DNA of 64,000 bases from Xenopus tropicalis (GCF_000004195.4 NC_030677.2:199491743-199555742); one strand, 5' to 3'; positions 11,735-24,572 are shown, numbered from the stretch's first letter. Notes: generated by a model from the letters alone, not told the origin. A program made the numbers and translations.

Positions 11735-12747
11735 TGCTAATGCTAAACAGCAAACAAATCTGGAGAAGAATTAATGCAACCAAGCAAAAGAAGTGAATAG
11801 GAAAAAAGTGGTGTAAAACAAAGACAGCGCAATGCCGACTGTAAAGCGTTTACAAAACATAACTTCTGTAAAGATGAAGATTTTAGAATCTAAGGCAAAA
11901 CTATGAAACTTTGAGCAGTCCCATATGAATGAGAATCCAAATTGAATGCAACAATTCTAAATCACAGAAGCAACACATACTGTATGCTTTTGTATCAAAA
12001 TAGGAATACACCTATAATTGTATGCACTTGGAATTAGGCTTGCACTCAGAGAAACCCTGGCCCAGCAGAGGATATGCTGCCGCTAGATAACAAGGTCATG
12101 GAGATATTTCAATACGGAAAGGGTTCTTCACAGCGAGAGCATTCAAATGACAGAATTCTCAGCCAGGGGGGTTCTCGTGATATCTATGCATTTCAAAAGA
12201 GGCGGAATTTTCAGCATTGAGTAAGTAAATTGTAGACGGAGGAAAGTGAGAAATTCAACTGACGTTTCTTTTTTTAATACCTGTCAAAATCAGACTCGAA
12301 TTAGATCTATTCAACATATAGATTAAAAGCAACAGAACCATTTTTGGGGGGAATAAAGCCCCTTTGATCCTAAAAACAATGTAAAAATGTTCTCTCCCAA
12401 TGTTCAGCTACAGCCATGTTCAAAAGAGACGCCTCCGGCTATCTCCGATGGTGCTACAGCCAACTGCTAAGCTTCCTCTCTAGAACGGAAAGGCTAAAGA
12501 ATTCCATTTCGGATAAATGACTACTAATCACGTATATGGTTTCAATTAACATATTCATATTCTGTTTTTTAAATTATTTGCTTAATATTCAGGCCAAGGC
12601 AAAGGCAAAAAAAGAGCAACCCTGGCAACCAAATACATGCTGACTATGATTCTGCTCAAGTAAGTGAAATGAAATATTCTATACACATTGGTTGGGGGGG
12701 CAGTTCATCAGAATACTTCCTTATAGCAAGGGTTTATCAATAATGTC
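11735..12747. other. single-copy-looking DNA, nothing recognised
   Basis: No exon or repeat identified. No inserted element was recognised in 12000-12640. Confidence 0.45.
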
Positions 12748-13531
12748 TTAAAGAGGTACTAACACCAAAAAAAAATAAACCTTTTTAACATCTATCAAAA
12801 CATTGTCTTAGCATGCTATTTACAATTTTGCCTTAAAGGAGAAGGAAAGTCATTTTGGCATTTTGCTGCTAATAGATTTGCCACATTCGTGCCAATATAT
12901 ATTTATTCTGCAGAAACCATTACCATACCTGAGTAAAAAGCTTTAGAAGCTTTCTCCGTTTGCTTTAGATAGCAGCTGCCATTTTAAGTAGCTTCCTGGC
13001 TGCAGTCTAGCCGTTATAGCTGAGATCACACATTCCTAACGGGGGCCGGAGGGAGTTCTTAGCATTCTCGTGGGAGGGGGGAGCAGGAGAGGGGAGAGAG
13101 GAGAGAACTGCGCAGACTCTGGCCACTGGAATTAAGGATGATCCTGTGTTTCTTTTGATAGAGGACTTAGTGCAGCATTACTGTAAGTGTTTATGGCTGT
13201 ATTTACATAGACCTTTCTGATAAAGCTTACTTAGTTTTGACCTTTCCTTCTCCTTTAAAAGTATTTGCCCAATGCTTTTACATTACCTATCAGATCCTCC
13301 ATGTTCCGCTATGAGGGGGCAGCCATATTTGTCCATTTGCATTAGAAGCTATAACTGACAGGCTGAGAAGGGACAGTCAGGTTGGCAAAACAGTCAGGTT
13401 TAGGAACTTCAAGTAACAATTACTAACAAAAGCAGCCCCCACAGTGAGGAATGATCAACATGGCCTATAGGGAACTTTAAAATACATTAATATTTTGAAG
13501 AGTAGTTTTTTTAGTGTCAGTATCACTTTAA
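12748..13531 (+). mobile_element. outer T2-like MITE, interrupted by another MITE
   Basis: TTAA at 12748-12751 and 13528-13531; ends aagaggtactaacaccaaa and tttagtgtcagtatcact are inverted. Without the nested element it is about 360 bp. Confidence 0.85.
12833..13258 (+). mobile_element. inner T2-type MITE nested in the outer element (426 bp)
   Basis: TTAAAGGAGAAGGAAAGTCA at 12833 and cctttccttctcctttaa at 13241-13258, each with TTAA. It sits at a TTAA inside the outer MITE, so it inserted later. Confidence 0.9.
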
Positions 13532-14135
13532 AAGCATCCACATTATCTAGCAAATACCCCCAACCACCCACTATAGCTGAAGGGATTTCTGCCATAGAGA
13601 TATGAGGGTGCTGGCAGCCAGGTTAAGGGGATCATTTTTCCAATCTGAAAACGTATTGACTTTAAGATAAAGCTCTAGACAGAATCCCTGCTGCTCCATC
13701 TCCATGACATTTGGGGTGTTTGATTTTATTACTATCCTCAGTTTTGTATTAATAACCTCATAAAAAGACAGAGATGACCTTATGTAGAGGACTGCTGTTA
13801 TTGTATATAATGTTTACTAAAGGTGCTTTTGTGTAGCCCAATGATATAATATTAAGTCCATACTGTATGAGGTTGCTCTGTTGCTTCTTTCTACAAGATG
13901 TTGAAATTATAAAGTTATAAAGTAATAAATAAAAATGACTGAATGTGCGGTTAGATTTTTATTTCCTTTGCTAATACATAAACCGTTCCTATTCATCCAT
14001 CATTCTGCCATTAGATAACTGCCTGGGGTCAGTGAGCCTGGCAAGATAAAAGCGTAAATGCCAATCTCTAGACATACACATTAAAAAGAAATGTTACTGC
14101 CTACACTATCAAAAAGTAAAATTACCCTTTAATAT
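13532..14135. other. intergenic DNA, nothing recognised
   Basis: No recognisable feature. Confidence 0.5.
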
Positions 14136-14864
14136 ACAGGTATGGGATCCATTATCTGGAAACCCGTTATCCAGAAAGCTCCGAATAAAAATGATTTAAT
14201 TTTTTTCTTTAATAATAAAACAGTACCTGTACTTGATCCCAACTAAGATATAATTACCCCTTATTGGGGGCAGAACAGTCCTATTGGGTTTATTTAATGG
14301 TTAAATGATTCCCTTTTCTCTGTAATAATAAAACAGTACCTGTACTTGATCCCAACTAAGATATAATTACCCCTTATTGGGGCAGAACAGCCCTATTGGG
14401 TTTATTTAATGGTTAAATGATTCCCTTTTCTCTGTAATAATAAAACAGTACCTGTACTTGATCCCAACTAAGATATAATTACCCCTTATTGGGGGCAGAA
14501 CAGCCCTATTGGGTTTATTTAATGGTTAAATGATTCCCTTTTCTCTGTAATAATAAAACAGTACCTGTACATGATCCCAACTAAGATATAATTACCCCTT
14601 ATTGGGGGCAGAACAGCCCTATTGGGTTTATTTAATGGTTAAATGATTCCCTTTTCTCTGTAATAATAAAACAGTACCTGTACTTGATCCCAACTAAGAT
14701 ATAATTACCCCTTATTGGGGGCAGAACAATCCTATTGGGTTTATTTCATGTTTAAATGATTTTTTTTAGTAGCCTTAAGGTATGGAGATTCAAATTACAG
14801 AAAGATCTCTAATCCGAAAAAACCCCAGGTCCCGAGCATTCTGGATAATAGGTCTTATACCTGT
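14136..14864 (-). mobile_element. 113-bp-unit MITE, copy with 5 internal units
   Basis: Ends acaggtatgggatcc and ggtcttatacctgt are inverted. Interior repeats start (cagtacctg) at 14221, 14334, 14446, 14559, 14672: period 113 (one unit 112). Orientation set against the unexpanded copy at 44078-44407. Confidence 0.9.
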
Positions 14865-15469
14865 ATATGAAATATCTCTGCTTTAAAAATTATTCAAACC
14901 TTATACTTAAGCTCCGAATTACAGGAAGGGCATCTCCCATAGATTTCATTATAAGCAAATAATTCTAATTTTTAAAAATGATTTAATTTTTTTCTTTAAT
15001 TATCAAACAGTACCTGTACTTGATCCCAACTAAGATATAATTACCCCTTATTGGGGGCAGAACAGCCCTATTGGATTTATTTCATGGTTAAATGATTCCC
15101 TTTTCTCTGTAATAATAAAACAGTACCTGTACTTGATCCCAACTAAGATATAATTACCCCTTATTGGGGGCAGAACAGCCCTATTGGGTTTATTTCATGG
15201 TTAAATGATTCCCTTTTCTCTGTAATAATAAAACAGTACCTGTACTTGATCCCAACTAAGATATAATTACCCCTTATTGAGGGCAGAACAATCCTATTGG
15301 GTTTATTTCATGTTTAAATGATTTTTTTTAGTAGCCTTAAGGTATGGAGATTCAAATTACAGAAAAATCTCTAATCCGAAAAAACCCCAGGTCCCGAGCA
15401 TTCTGGATAATAGGTCTTATACCTGTATATGAAATATCTCTGCTTTAATAATTATTCAAACCTTATACT
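14865..15469 (-). repeat. tandem partial duplication of the 113-bp-unit MITE and its flank
   Basis: Starts with the 3' flank of the first copy (atgaaatatctctgcttta), then internal units at 15008, 15121 and 15234 (period 113), then the same element end and the same flank again. The second flank copy ends at cttaag, where a hairpin MITE begins. Confidence 0.88.
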
Positions 15470-15820
15470 TAAGCTTCCCATACACGGGCAGATCCGCTCG
15501 CTTAGCGATGTTGCCAAGCGAGCGGATCTTTACCCGATATCCCCACCTACGGGTGGGTGATATCGGGTAACATGTAGGCGAATTCGATCGTTTGGCCCTG
15601 GGGCCAAACGATCGAATTCTAACAGCAGCAATAGGGCAGTCAGTTTGGGGACCGCATCAACGAGCCGATGCGGTCCCCGATCCGACTGAATTTTCTAACC
15701 TGGGCGATCGATATCTGGCCAATTTCGGCCAGGCCCCTCGTTTCTGCCCCTACACGGGCCGATAAGCTGCCGAGTCGGTCCAAGGGACCGATATCGGCAG
15801 CTTCTATCGGCCCGTGTATT
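15470..15820 (+). mobile_element. hairpin-array MITE
   Basis: ttaagcttcccatacacggg start, then the Gatccgctcgctt, gatatccccacc, gatcgtttggccc, ggggaccgcatc and terminal atcggcccgtgtat hairpins in the same order as 433-822. It sits at the TTAA in the duplicated flank of the 113-bp-unit MITE. The right terminus is slightly truncated. Confidence 0.85.
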
Positions 15821-16021
15821 ATTCTATTAGGCCCTTTGTGACTGACAGTAACTTTTTCATAATTCACTAAAGGGGCATATTATAATAGCAGGTTGAAGAG
15901 CGAACGAACAATTTGCTTTTGGCTAAACCTATACCCTGAACACTAATAAAACCACATTAGGTATTTTATTATTGATGCTGAGTTACTTATTTATGCTTGT
16001 ATACTTTGTTATTTTATTGAT

Positions 16022-17475
16022 TTACATAGTTACATAGGGTTGAAAAAAAGACCAGAGACCATCAAGTTCAACCCTTCCAAGTAAACCCAGCACATACAAC
16101 CCACACCTACCAATCTATATACTCACATAAACTATATATACAACCACTAATATTAACTGTAGATATTAGTATCGCAATAGCCTTGGATATTCTGCTTGTT
16201 CAAGAACTCATCCAGGCCCCTCTTATAGGCATTAACAGAATCTGCCATTACAGCATCACTAGAAAGGGCATTCCCCAACCTCACTGCCCTCACCGTGAGG
16301 AACCCCCTACCCAACATCCCCCGGCAGGCCATTCCCCAACCCCCTCACTGCCCTCACCGTGAGGAACCCCCTACCCAACATCCCCCGGCAGGGCATTCCC
16401 CAACCTCACTGCCCTCACCGTGAGGAACCCCCTACCCAACATCCCCCGGCAGGGCATTCCCCAACCCCACTGCCCTCACCGTGAGGAACCCCCTACCCAA
16501 CATCCCCCGGCAGGGCATTCCCCAACCTCACTGCCCTCACCGTGAGGAACCCCCTACCCAACATCCCCCGGCAGGGCATTCCCCAACCCCACTGCCCTCA
16601 CCGTGAGGAACCCCCTACCCAACATCCCCCGGCAGGGTATTCCCCAACCTCACTGCCCTCACCGTGAGGAACCCCCTACCCAACATCCCCCGGCAGGGTA
16701 TTCCCCAACCTCACTGCCCTCACCGTGAGGAACCCCCTACCCAACATCCCCCGGCAGGGCATTCCCCAACCTCACTGCCCTCACCATGAGGAACCCCCTA
16801 CCCAACATCCCCCGGCAGGGCATTCCCCAACCTCACTGCCCTCACCATGAGGAACCCCCTACGCTGTTTCGAATTGAAGCTCCGTTCCTCTAATGTAAAG
16901 GGGGGGCCTCTGGTGCGTTGATTGTTTTTATGGGAAAAAAGAACACCCCCTATCTGCCTATAATCCCCTCTAATGTACTTGTACAGAGTAATCATGTCCC
17001 CTCGCAAGCGCCTCTTTTCCAGAGAAAACAGCCCCAACCCTGACAGTCTAACCTCATAGTTTAACCCTTCCATCCCCTTTACCAGTTTAGTTGCAGTCTC
17101 TGCACTCTCTCCAGCTCATTAATATCCTTCTTAAGGACTGGAGCCCAAAACTGCCCCTCATACTCAAGGTGAGGCCTTACCAGGGACCTATAAAGAGGCA
17201 AAATTATGTTTTCATCCCTTGAGTCAATGCCCTTTTTTATACAAGACAGCACTTTATTTGCTTTAGTAGCCACAGAATGACACTGCCTGGAATTAGACAA
17301 CTTGTTATCTACAAAAAACCCCTAGATCCTTCTCCATTAAGGAAACCCCCAACACACTACCATTTAGTAGATAGTTTGCGTTTATATTATTTAGAGCGTA
17401 GGTACCATGTGAATATCTCCCTATACTGTATTTATATACAAAAGCCCGTATATCTCACCTGCACTTCCCAATAAT
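16022..17475 (-). pseudogene. CR1/L2-type LINE, 3' remnant of reverse-transcriptase ORF
   Basis: Read on the - strand. 17079-17300 encodes a piece with LPLYRSLVRPHLEY, and 16798-17073 encodes GLNYEVRLSGLGLFSLEKRR followed by ITLYKYIRGDY. These are the C-terminal thumb and tail of non-LTR retrotransposon reverse transcriptases. The frames differ, so it is broken by frameshifts. Weak similarity continues upstream to about 17475. The 3' tail, read in reverse, ends at the ttacatagttacatagggtt stretch at 16022. The catalytic region lies further 5' and is absent, so no function is expected. Confidence 0.85.
16266..16862 (-). repeat. 61-bp minisatellite, 10 copies, made from LINE coding sequence
   Basis: Units start gggcattcccca at 16266, 16327, 16391, 16452, 16513, 16574, 16635, 16696, 16757, 16818: period 61, with one 3-bp insertion. 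Read on the - strand, the unit is the LINE RAVRLGNALPGDVG-coding segment. As 61 is not a multiple of 3, each copy shifts frame. Confidence 0.95.
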
Positions 17476-18289
17476 ACATGTTTGCTGCTCTAGATTAATG
17501 GCTGGCACAAGTAGAATCATCGTAAGTCCTGTAAAAGTCTAACATATTATTTTCTTAGGGTAGCAATAAAGGTGTCACACAATGATTCCATACACCGTAT
17601 CTATTGTACCTATTGTTAAAAACTCGTCTCGCACTGTCTCTTTGCTGATGTCTGTATCCAGGGTGGAATTCCCGCTGTACCAACACTCGCTTAAATGAAG
17701 GCTGTTGACAGGTTAGCATTACAAACCTGCACTCTTTCATCGAGAGGTTATGAAATTAACATTGTGTTTGTCCTGGATCTCATTTAATTGCAAAATGATA
17801 TTGTCGTGTCAGCAGTTAACAGAGGCTGGGGGCGGCAGCAATTATATTCAGACAGAGAATAGGTACAGTTGCTCAAAGGGAAAATATAAACTGAAAAACA
17901 TAAAAGACAAGGTCTAGATAATGAAATAGACATTAAAATGTATCTGTATTGTTTTTTAACTGGACACTTTTTTTATTTTATTTTTTCAAACTGGAAAATG
18001 ACAAAGAAAAGCCATATTTATTCAAAATAAATAAAAAAAATAAATAAGCAAATAGTATCTTGGCTATTACTTTTTTTATTTTCTAGTGATATTGTCTATT
18101 ACCAAAGGGCCTAATAGAAGGAAATCGCTCAGAAACGGTCAATAATTTCCACCTTAGGGATGACCTGTGCTAGGCTCTTGGTGCTCTACCTGATTAGCAG
18201 TTGGGAGAGCTGAGGGTCCAGAGGCCGAAAGAGTCCTTATTGCTGGATTTAGTTGGGGACCAGGGCTAGGTGATTGGTGATTTAATGAG
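17476..18289. other. intergenic DNA, nothing recognised
   Basis: No exon or repeat recognised. Confidence 0.5.
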
Positions 18290-18440
18290 TTAAGGTGGCC
18301 ATACACGGGCCGATTCTAGCTAGCGATATTGATCCCTTAGACTGAAACAGCGGACACCTATACCCACCTATACCCCAGGGCCAAACGACTGTATTAGCCC
18401 GATATCGCCCACCCGCAGAAAGGGTTTTCGGGAGAAGAAC
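18290..18440 (-). mobile_element. hairpin-array MITE, internally deleted remnant
   Basis: ttaaggtggccatacacggg end, gccgattctagct, then gggccaaacgac and gatatcgcccacccg modules. The middle and the far end are lost. Confidence 0.75.
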
Positions 18441-18475
18441 CCTTGCTTCGCAACCTCAAATACTCACATCCCTCT

Positions 18476-18997
18476 TTAAAGGGATTCTGTCGTGATTTTT
18501 ATGGGGTACTTTTTATTTCTAAATGACACTGTTTATATAGCAAATAATTTACTCTGCCATTTAAAATGTTATTCTTGAAAAAACAAATGTATTTTTAGCT
18601 GTAATATTGGTGTGTAGGTGCCATCTCAGTGCATTGTGCCTGAGTCTGAGCTTTCAGCCGGCGCTACACATTAGAACTGCTTTCAGCTAACCTATTGTTT
18701 CTCCTACTCCCATGTAACTGGAGGAGTCCCAAGCCGGACTTGGATATCACTCCAACTTGCAGCACAGAAGTAAAGTGTGACTGAGGTTTATCAGAGCACA
18801 GGTCACATGATTGTGGCACCCTGGGAAATGAAGAATATGGCTAGCCCCATGTGAAATTTCGAAATTAAATATAAAAAAAAAATATTTTAAAAAAAAAATG
18901 GATTTCAGGGCAGGATTCTGCTGGAGAAGCTCTATTAACTGAGATGTTTTGAAAATAACATGTTCTCCCACGTCAGTATTCTTTTATTATCCTTTAA
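18476..18997 (+). mobile_element. T2-type MITE (gattctgtcgtga family), forward copy
   Basis: TTAA 18476-18479 with aagggattctgtcgtg and an opposing cctttaa at 18991-18997. The same body recurs at 22661-23273, 25035-25428 and 26423-26912 (all reverse) and 62283-62715 (forward). Confidence 0.8.
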
Positions 18998-19480
18998 TCT
19001 GAGAGTACATTGGCTCAGAAATACACACAGCATCTGTATGCACCTTGTTCCATGTGTACTGCTTTGGTGTCCTTATAGACACACACGCCCACATATATAT
19101 AAAAGTAGGTGTCCACCACCATGCCCACCTATCATTCAGATGTGCAAGTAAGGAACGGTGTCCTTTCTAGGCTACAAGTAGCAGCTTGTATTCTCTCTTT
19201 GTGTGAGAGGGGGATGCAGAGATTAGTGACTGTGCAGGTAATTTCTACAATTCCAAATAAACTGGCTACAAATGCTACAAATCAGCTTGTTTGGCCAGGT
19301 CCAAACACCCGCAAATCAGTGCCCTGTTTAGACTATCTCGCTGGCAGGCCAAACTGGCATGATCTGTTTATTTGACTGTCATCTTTGGCCACAGACTCCA
19401 TCCCCAGATCTACCGGCATCTCGGACCAGATTGTCTGACTGTATGATCAAAATATGAAGGAACGCCCATTAAATGTGGTT
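18998..19480. other. intergenic DNA, nothing recognised
   Basis: Chance frames only. Confidence 0.5.
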
Positions 19481-20455
19481 TACCCAATATGGATTAATTA
19501 TATCTTAGTTGGGATCAGGTACAAGTACTGTTTTATTATTACAGAGAAAAGGGAATCATTTAACCATTAAATAAACCCAATAGGGCTGTTCTGCCCCCAA
19601 TAAGGGGTAATTATATCTTAGTTGGGATCAAGTACAGGTACTGTTTTATTATTACAGAGAAAAGGGAATCATTTAACCATGAAATAAACCCAATAGGGCT
19701 GTTCTGCCCCCAATAAGGGGTAATTATATCTTAGTTGGGATCAAGTACAGGTACTGTTTTATTATTACAGAGAAAAGGGAATCATTTAACCATGAAATAA
19801 ACCCAATAGGGCTGTTCTGCCCCCAATAAGGGGTAATTATATCTTAGTTGGGATCAAGTACAGGTACTGTTTTATTATTACAGAGAAAAGGGAATCATTT
19901 AACCATTAAATAAACCCAATAGGGCTGTTCTGCCCCCAATAAGGGGTAATTATATCTTAGTTGGGATCAAGTACAGGTACTGTTTTATTATTACAGAGAA
20001 AAGGGAATCATTTAACCATTAAATAAACCCAATAGGGCTGTTCTGCCCCCAATAAGGGGTAATTATATCTTAGTTGGGATCAAGTACAGGTACTGTTTTA
20101 TTATTACAGAGAAAAGGGAATCATTTAACCATTAAATAAACCCAATAGGGCTGTTCTGCCCCCAATAAGGGGTAATTATATCTTAGTTGGGATCAAGTAC
20201 AGGTACTGTTTTATTATTACAGAGAAAAGGGAATCATTTAACCATGAAATAAACCCAATAGGGCTGTACTGCCCCCAATAATGGGTAATTATATCTTAGT
20301 TGGGATCAAGTACAGGTACTGTTTTATTATTACAGAGAAAAGGGAAATCAAGGGAATTATTTGCTTAAAAAGGAGTCTATGGAAGATGGCCTTCCAGTAA
20401 TTTGGAACTTTCTGTATAACAGATCCCATGTCTGTATCCGAACCTTACAAATTCT
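19481..20455 (+). mobile_element. 113-bp-unit MITE, copy with 8 internal units
   Basis: Units (gttgggatca) start at 19508, 19621, 19734, 19847, 19960, 20073, 20186, 20299, all exactly 113 bp apart. The right arm runs through ggagtctatggaagatggcc to cagatcccatgtctgta. The left terminus is missing. Confidence 0.92.
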
Positions 20456-20458
20456 TCG

Positions 20459-20794
20459 TAAAGGTGCTCATACACCTTCAGATCCACTCGCTTGGCGATG
20501 TCACCAAGCGAGCGGATCTTCTCCCAATATCCCCCACCTACGGGTGGGCGATATCGGGAGAATCCAGGCTAATTCGATCATTTGGCCCCAGGGTACAGGC
20601 AAAGTCGGTCCGGGGACCGCATCAATGAGCCGATGAGGTCCCCGATCCGACTAGATTTTTTAACCTGTCCGATCGATATCTGGCCGATTTCAGGCAGGCC
20701 AGTCGGTAGTGCCCATACATGGGCCGATTAGCTGCCGAATTGGTCTAAGGGACCGATATCGGCAGCTAGAATTGGCCTGTGTATGGGGACCTTT
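20459..20794 (+). mobile_element. hairpin-array MITE
   Basis: gtaaaggtgctcatacacc start and gtgtatggggaccttta end, with hairpins in the reference order and some internal decay. Confidence 0.85.
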
Positions 20795-20795
20795 A

Positions 20796-21800
20796 GGCAA
20801 ACCAAGGCAAAGCAAATAAGTAACCAATGTGCTGCTTAATAAATATATCCATCCATTGTTTTTTGGTTTGTTTCTCTACAAGTTGTGTCTTTGTAGCCGT
20901 TTGTATGGAAATGCGTGGAGGAGGATGGCAGTCAGGTACACGTGTCAGCATGTGAAGTTTCCATTTCTTTATTGTCAATTACTTCCGTGCATCACTATCT
21001 CCCTTTAGCACATGTTCACCGTAGGCAATTTATCAATGGTCTGCCACCCAAGGCGATGCGCTTTATTGTGTTACATGTAGACGGTGAGAGGACTTACAAA
21101 GGCAGAGAAAGTGATGTCTGCAAAATACAAGCATCGATAACTCATCACTTATCCAAGCTTATTAGCATTGTTCCAATTAAACTCTCACGGAATCAAGATA
21201 AACAAGGCTGCGTGCAGGCAAAGCGCCGTATCTAGTTGTGTCAGTGGGATGCCAGCCTTGCCTTGATGTATTAAAGCAATTCATTGGGCAAAGCCCAAGG
21301 TAATGACTAGCCAGCTATTTATGAATGTATCTATTAGCCATCACCGCAGAATTATATCAGGAAAAGAATCTGCAGCTGCATTTCCATAGCGGTGTTCATT
21401 AGACCTGCATTTTATATTAGTCCTGATGCTGGCGATATTATTTCAGCCGGGCTTTTTCCCCCTCGATGCTGGAAGATGTGCGAAAGGGCACAGTTATTAA
21501 TTCACTGGGAATCCAGCCTCGCAATAAATAAACGGAGATGGCAGAGAGCGTCTGAAAGGTTATGTTACAAGCAGGCATGTAGCGAGACAGTGATATGAAT
21601 CTATTCAGATACGACAGTTCGCTTCTTCTCGCTATGCGCTCTCAGATTCTCACCCTCACTGCACTCAGATCTGTGGCATTTTCATTGGAATCATTGGGTG
21701 CTTGCTCTTTTTTTTGTATTTTCCATGGGTTTGTTGTTGTTTTTAAATTGACTATGTTGGTAAATTCTTCAGTTAAGTAATTGTCTGTATTTTTGTGCTT
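20796..21800. other. repeat-free single-copy segment, possible conserved non-coding DNA
   Basis: About 1 kb without any element end or tandem repeat, in a region otherwise crowded with them. It keeps CpGs (for example around 21040-21080 and 21450-21480) and has several homeodomain-like attaatt and E-box-like cacgtg/catgtg words. No exon structure seen. Function is inference. Confidence 0.3.
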
Positions 21801-22660
21801 CGGTACAGACATTAAGGTTGACTAAGAAACTACAAACCATTCATGCTATGTATATAGAAGTTCCTGGGTCTGGCTGGGTCCTAGGACAGCCCTGTCCATA
21901 TCTTCTGCCATAGGGCAAGTTAGGGCAGGGTCTCATTGTGGCCATCAGTCTCTGCCACTCCCAAACATAAATTAGGGTGCCTATGTGTGCCTAGGGGTGC
22001 CCACCCCTCATGAATACAGTGCTGCCAAACACAGACAGTGTAGACAGTGTAGCTGAAGGTCTCTGTGCTCCGAAGGAAGACAATGTGTAACAGCAAAAAA
22101 AGGACATATTAAACCTGTTCTTTCACTTTGAACACTGACTTCCTAATAGTTAATAACCCCTATTGTGTTACTGAAAACAATCTTGCTCTCTTATTTGGAC
22201 TCATTTAAACTGATAATCATGTCCAATCCCTTCCTAATTTGAACCAATTCTAAACGTACAGTAGCTATGCATTGGGTCTCAGCCTGTGTTTTAGCCTAAT
22301 TGTGGCAACAATTTTGTCTTGGTTCATGAATTATCATATCTACCATTACCATTACCATTTACGCCACCTGACTCAAAAAATAGTGCAGTTACGGTTAACA
22401 TTCCAGTCACTGTTACAAAGAGTTTTTATGATTAGAAAGATACTGGAAAATGATGCTGTAGTTGTTGTGGGCCACTTATTTTGGGTCTCATTTCAATTTC
22501 TGTTGTGTAGGTGCAATAGAAAGAACTATGAATACACCATTATATATTGGTTATATCAGCCAACCACCATGCTTCTCTTTAATATCAGTATTCGGAATTT
22601 TTGATTGGCCCTTATTTCATGCTTGAGAGCCCCAGTCTGACACTGGTACCGTGGGACGGC
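21801..22660. other. intergenic DNA, nothing recognised
   Basis: A 110-codon frame at 22272-22604 is hydrophobic but resembles no family; taken as chance. Confidence 0.45.
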
Positions 22661-23273
22661 TCAAAGGAATACTGTCATGAGAAAATATGTTTCAAAACCC
22701 ATCAGTTAATAGAGCTTCTCCAGCAGAATCCTGCATTGGAATCTGTTTTTCAAAAGTGCAAACACTTTTTTTTATATTTAATTTTGAAATTTCCCATGGG
22801 GCTAGCCGTATTCTTAATTTCCCAGGGTGCCACAGCCATGTTACCTGTGCTTTGATAAACTTCCGTCACACTTTACTGCTGCGCTGCACGTTGGAGTGAT
22901 ATCTCCCCCCCCCCCCCCTCCCAGCAGCCGATCAGCAGAACAATGGGAAGGGAGCAAGTTAGCAGCTCCCAGTAGGTATCAGAATAGCACTCAATAGTAA
23001 GAAATCCAAGTCTGGCTTGGGACTCCTCCAGTTACATGGGAGTAGGAGAAACAATAGGTTAGCTGAAAGCAGTTCTAATGTGTAGCGCCGGCTGAAAGCT
23101 CAGACTCAGGCACAATGCACTGAGATGGTGCCTACACACCAATATTACAGCTACAAATACATTTATTGGTTCAAGGATACAATTTTAAATGGGAAAGTGA
23201 ATTATTTGCTGTGTAAACAGTGTAATTTAGAAATAAAAGGCACTCCATAAAAATCATGACAGTATCCCTTTAA
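22661..23273 (-). mobile_element. T2-type MITE (gattctgtcgtga family), long reverse copy
   Basis: Left tcaaaggaatactgtcatga and right tcatgacagtatccctttaa are inverted. TTAA at 23270-23273; the left site is mutated to TCAA. Contains a poly-C run near 22904-22917. Confidence 0.85.
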
Positions 23274-24572
23274 GAGGATTTCGCTATTTACTACTTGTTT
23301 GTTCTTTCTGAATAAAGCATAAGAATCCTTGGCATCAAGTTCTCTGTATGTGTGATTCTATTGCCTTCTTAGTCTCATATTTTTGTGGTTTGTCTGAGCT
23401 CCAAGAACACGGTGGCATCTTTAAATTGAGAAATTGCTATGTTACAAAGCTAAAACACCAGTTTGGTCTCTCTCTGGAACTCAGTGGGACTCATTTACTA
23501 AAATGAGGCACAATTGCCTCGCAGCAGTAACCCATAGCAACCAATTAGCAACCGGCTATGATGAGTCTGCTGCAGGTAAGATGCTTTACTGCACTGAGGC
23601 AATTTCTCCCAGAGTATTCCATACGGATGTATCAAGGCAGAGAGGAGGATACAAAGCTAGCATTTTCCTTGTATATAAACCCTTCACTTTTATTTAACCT
23701 GCTGTTAATACTTTTTTATATTCTTTGTGACCTTGTTTCATCACTGTAATTGGTCATGGACCAGAGTTTATAACATGCCAGGCGTCTCTCTCTCGCTCTC
23801 TCTCTTCTGCCCTACTTTCCATTCCATTATCAGGTATGCCGGTGCATATATAGACGATGTCAATAAACGCTACAATCAAATACTTTCAAGGGTGAACAGT
23901 GAATAAAAAGAAAAGCACTTTTCTAGGCAGCTGCAAATGGTGCCTGCAATTTCATGGTACGGAAACCTTCCATATATTGATGAATAGAACACAGTGTAGG
24001 AGAAGTTTTTTTCATTTCTTGCATTTTTTGGAGTTATAGATGCTTGTTAAAGGGACAGTGTGAGCAGAGCAAGAGTTAGAAGAGGGAAACCCCTGAATTA
24101 ATTTAATGGAGAACCAAGATTTTGTAAATAGGCGTGAGTAGAAGACTGATATTCATGTGCAGTCAGTGAGAATGTCTGATGGTCTTTCAGCAATGCCCTT
24201 TCCAATCTATAAAAAAAACCTATTGCCTCTAATAAGGCGGTGCCAACAAAATCCCATATACACAGAGCAGGAAATACTATTTATTCTCTAGGTTTATTAC
24301 AAGCAATATCAATTTTTATGGCATATTCCCCATAAGTTTTCTGGACTTGCAGATGGTGCCATGAACCTCATCAGCAGTCTAACCCAAATCTAGGCTCCTC
24401 CTACATGAGGAAGAAATAAAAAATATCATTAATCAATAATTAATTACAGTAATCAATAATATCATTAGTAGTGGAGATTTATTTGCACAAGTTGAATATA
24501 ATAGATGTTACATTCTCCTATTAGTTTTCCATCACCATCGTCAGGACTTGAGCTCATCGTCAAGATAATTTA
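23274..24572. other. intergenic DNA, nothing recognised
   Basis: No supportable gene. A CT-dinucleotide stretch lies near 23788-23808. Confidence 0.5.

Noticed and set aside
22272..22604. 110-codon hydrophobic frame on the + strand
   Set aside because: No family match or gene context; low-complexity AT-rich translation.
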